Shown piece after piece: positions 62,401 through 64,000 of a stretch of 64,000 nt of DNA. Source of the stretch: Owenia fusiformis. Its lineage: Eukaryota; Annelida; Polychaeta; Sabellida; Oweniidae. Under the pieces are notes generated by a model. The model did no database searches. It was not told where the DNA came from and worked only from the letters and a program-made list of their open reading frames with translations. Numbering within the stretch: the first letter of the stretch is position 1; each line of letters opens with the position of its first letter. The translations under genes and the position numbers were made by a program. The stretch lies in assembly GCA_903813345.2 (NCBI GenBank), contig CAIIXF020000001.1, positions 42,809,366 to 42,873,365 of the forward strand. Direction: 5' to 3'.

Positions 62401-63588
62401 AGTTGTCAGCCAGCAGAACTAACAGACTCAGTGCCTTGTGCCATGACTAATGAAGTCTAGGGGCCTTATTTCAACATCTGAGCGAGCCTGACATTTATTT
62501 TGATGGTATCCATGGCAACATTCTAAGTGGCCCTGTTGGTCTTGGTGGGTCTCCATGGTTACCTTGTCATAAATCATTATGTGAGATTTTCCAGGAAGGA
62601 TTCAAAGTAGAATTAACCTATATACATTATTAACTGGTACAATCTTTGTGTTTCTTTCTATATTTTTTGACTATGTAACAGTTCTTATAGAAGAATGTTG
62701 CAAGATACACATCCATTACATTAGATTTTACAAAATTGACAAAATTGATGATTTTTTTGGTACTTTGACAGGTTGGCACATTTAATTGCTATAGATTAGA
62801 GTATGGTTGTTAAAGGATCCAAAGGAGTACTTTTTAATGAAATCCTCTCTATTTGAGTGACATGTGAAGCTGATATGAAGAATCACACAAACATTGGTCC
62901 AACCACAAACTTTGTTATTGATTATAAGTTACCCTGTTGAGAAGTGTTTTGCAGCTGGCTGTCTTACCCCATTCTGATGCTCATCACATCTTTCTGTCTT
63001 CAATCATACTAGTGTGAAGCTAATAGAAGGCCATGATTTCTCATCATGGTCTTACCCTTATAGGCTCCCAATTTCTTGAAACCTTATGATTGTGTATTAT
63101 CAATTATATGAAATTTAACCATTCTCTTGAAAGTAATGAATTACTTTTTGCATATTTGAGTCTCTCAGTATGAAAGTTCTACTTAGTAGATTGATTCTTT
63201 TTATTTGGAGGTCTTTCTAAAAACAACAAATCCAAGTTTTCATGACTGGTCCTTGGTTATAGACAAAACATGCAATGTTTTCTGAAAAATATTTATGATG
63301 AAATAAAACAGCTTTTTGCAATAAACCAATCTTCTCAATTCTTCAGCAGGATAATCAATTAGCATGGGGCTTGTATTTATCTAAGTAGCATGTTGAAATC
63401 TGTAATTGATATTTATCAGCCAAGGTTTTCATTTATGTCAGATATCACATTTTGAGGATAAATCAGCTTTTACAGAATTGCTGGATGAACTTGTGTGTTT
63501 TACATTTTGTAAACGTTTAAGTTAAATACAAAACATTTTGTTATTTTTTCTGAAATATTAAATTATAGATTTTTTTGGTATATTGCAG

Positions 63589-64000
63589 GTGGTGCGCAAG
63601 GAGAACCAGGGGAGCGTGGTGCACAAGGCGAACCAGGGGAGCGTGGTGCACAAGGAGAACCAGGGGGCCGTGGTGCACAAGGAGAACCAGGGGAGCGTGG
63701 TGCACAAGGAGAACCAGGGGAGCGTGGTGCGCAAGGAGAACCAGGGGAGCGTGGTGCGCAAGGAGAACCAGGGGAGCGTGGTGCACAAGGAGAACCAGGG
63801 GAGCGTGGTGCGCAAGGAGAACCAGGGGAGCGTGGTGCACAAGGAGAACAAGGGGGCCGTGGTGCGCAAGGAGAACCAGGGGAGCGTGGTGCACAAGGAG
63901 AACCAGGGGAGCGTGGTGCACAAGGAGAACCAGGGGGCCGTGGTGCACAAGGAAATCCAGGCCTTCCTCCCCTTGGTACAGCCCCACCCCCAGACTCCCC
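63589..64000 (+). CDS. Collagen-like Gly-X-Y exon (runs off the window)
   Basis: After the acceptor at 63588 the phase-1 frame reads (GAQGEPGER)n. There are thirteen exact 27-bp units from 63591 to 63941, about 39 uninterrupted Gly-X-Y triplets. A variant GAQGNPGLPPLG follows, leaving the triplet pattern into Pro-rich TAPPPDSP at the window edge. Variants are mainly GGR for GER, plus one GEQ for GEP. Such a domain forms a collagen triple helix. With a signal peptide upstream, a secreted or matrix protein is likely, perhaps with a further C-terminal domain outside the window. Gly-Glu-Arg triplets favour triple-helix stability or integrin-type contacts in collagens generally. The minus-strand open frames here are artefacts of the repeat. 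Confidence 0.85.
   Translation, partial: MVRKENQGSVVHKANQGSVVHKENQGAVVHKENQGSVVHKENQGSVVRKENQGSVVRKENQGSVVHKENQGSVVRKENQGSVVHKENKGAVVRKENQGSVVHKENQGSVVHKENQGAVVHKEIQAFLPLVQPHPQTP

Larger units (their letters stand above)
56881..63588. other. Putative intron of collagen-like gene; upstream of the membrane-protein gene
   Basis: AT-rich, with no Gly-X-Y or other convincing exon recognised. It holds one ~80-bp dispersed repeat (58982-59046) and one GGGTGCAAA MITE (59232-59430). It ends in an acceptor (TATATTGCAG). Confidence 0.4.

Noticed and set aside
63541-63987. Long minus-strand frames with HHAPLVLL-type repeats
   Set aside because: These are antisense shadows of the 27-bp collagen repeat, which leaves several frames open. 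The plus-strand Gly-X-Y frame with splice site is the real one.

Overview
This is an AT-rich stretch of animal nuclear DNA. It has an intronless jun gene, genes with GT-AG introns, large gene-poor gaps and many short inverted-repeat elements. There are no bacterial-type operons, and I recognise no tRNA or rRNA gene. The Jun protein, a paralemmin-like CaaX protein and the repeat load fit an invertebrate metazoan. A marine invertebrate, possibly a deuterostome, is my best guess, but the sequence alone does not settle the species.

Layout. Positions 1-6.2 kb hold a dimeric GGCC-rich tandem repeat, two tiny foldback insertions and no recognisable gene. Positions 6.3-8.2 kb hold jun on the minus strand, with a 3' UTR, a single coding exon and a well-preserved immediate-early promoter. 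That promoter carries TATA, MEF2, CCAAT, CRE, a serum-response CArG/ETS pair and a kappa-B site. Positions 8.6-11.5 kb, upstream of jun, hold three inverted-repeat elements rich in CpG palindromes of the NRF1 and BANP types. Positions 11.5-37.7 kb have no gene I can support. They hold several MITE-like elements, nested palindromes and an array of 162-bp repeats beside a strong G-quadruplex motif.

Positions 37.75-43.27 kb hold two plus-strand exons that join in frame into a 136-residue acidic protein ending in a palmitoylation/prenylation motif, similar to the C-terminal part of paralemmin. Positions 43.3-53.4 kb are 3' flank and repeats. At 53.5 kb a signal-peptide exon begins a secreted protein. 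Its phase-1 donor matches a Gly-X-Y collagen-like exon at 63.6 kb that runs off the window. A minus-strand three-exon gene for an unrecognised multi-pass membrane protein (455 residues) sits at 55.0-56.9 kb, inside that putative 10-kb intron.

The genes have no evident shared pathway. The strongest biology is the jun regulatory architecture. The most unusual structures are the micro-foldbacks flanked by 8-10 bp direct repeats, the 162-bp array with its G-quadruplex, and the near-perfect 27-bp collagen repeat. All homology statements are from memory of the families, and no search was run.
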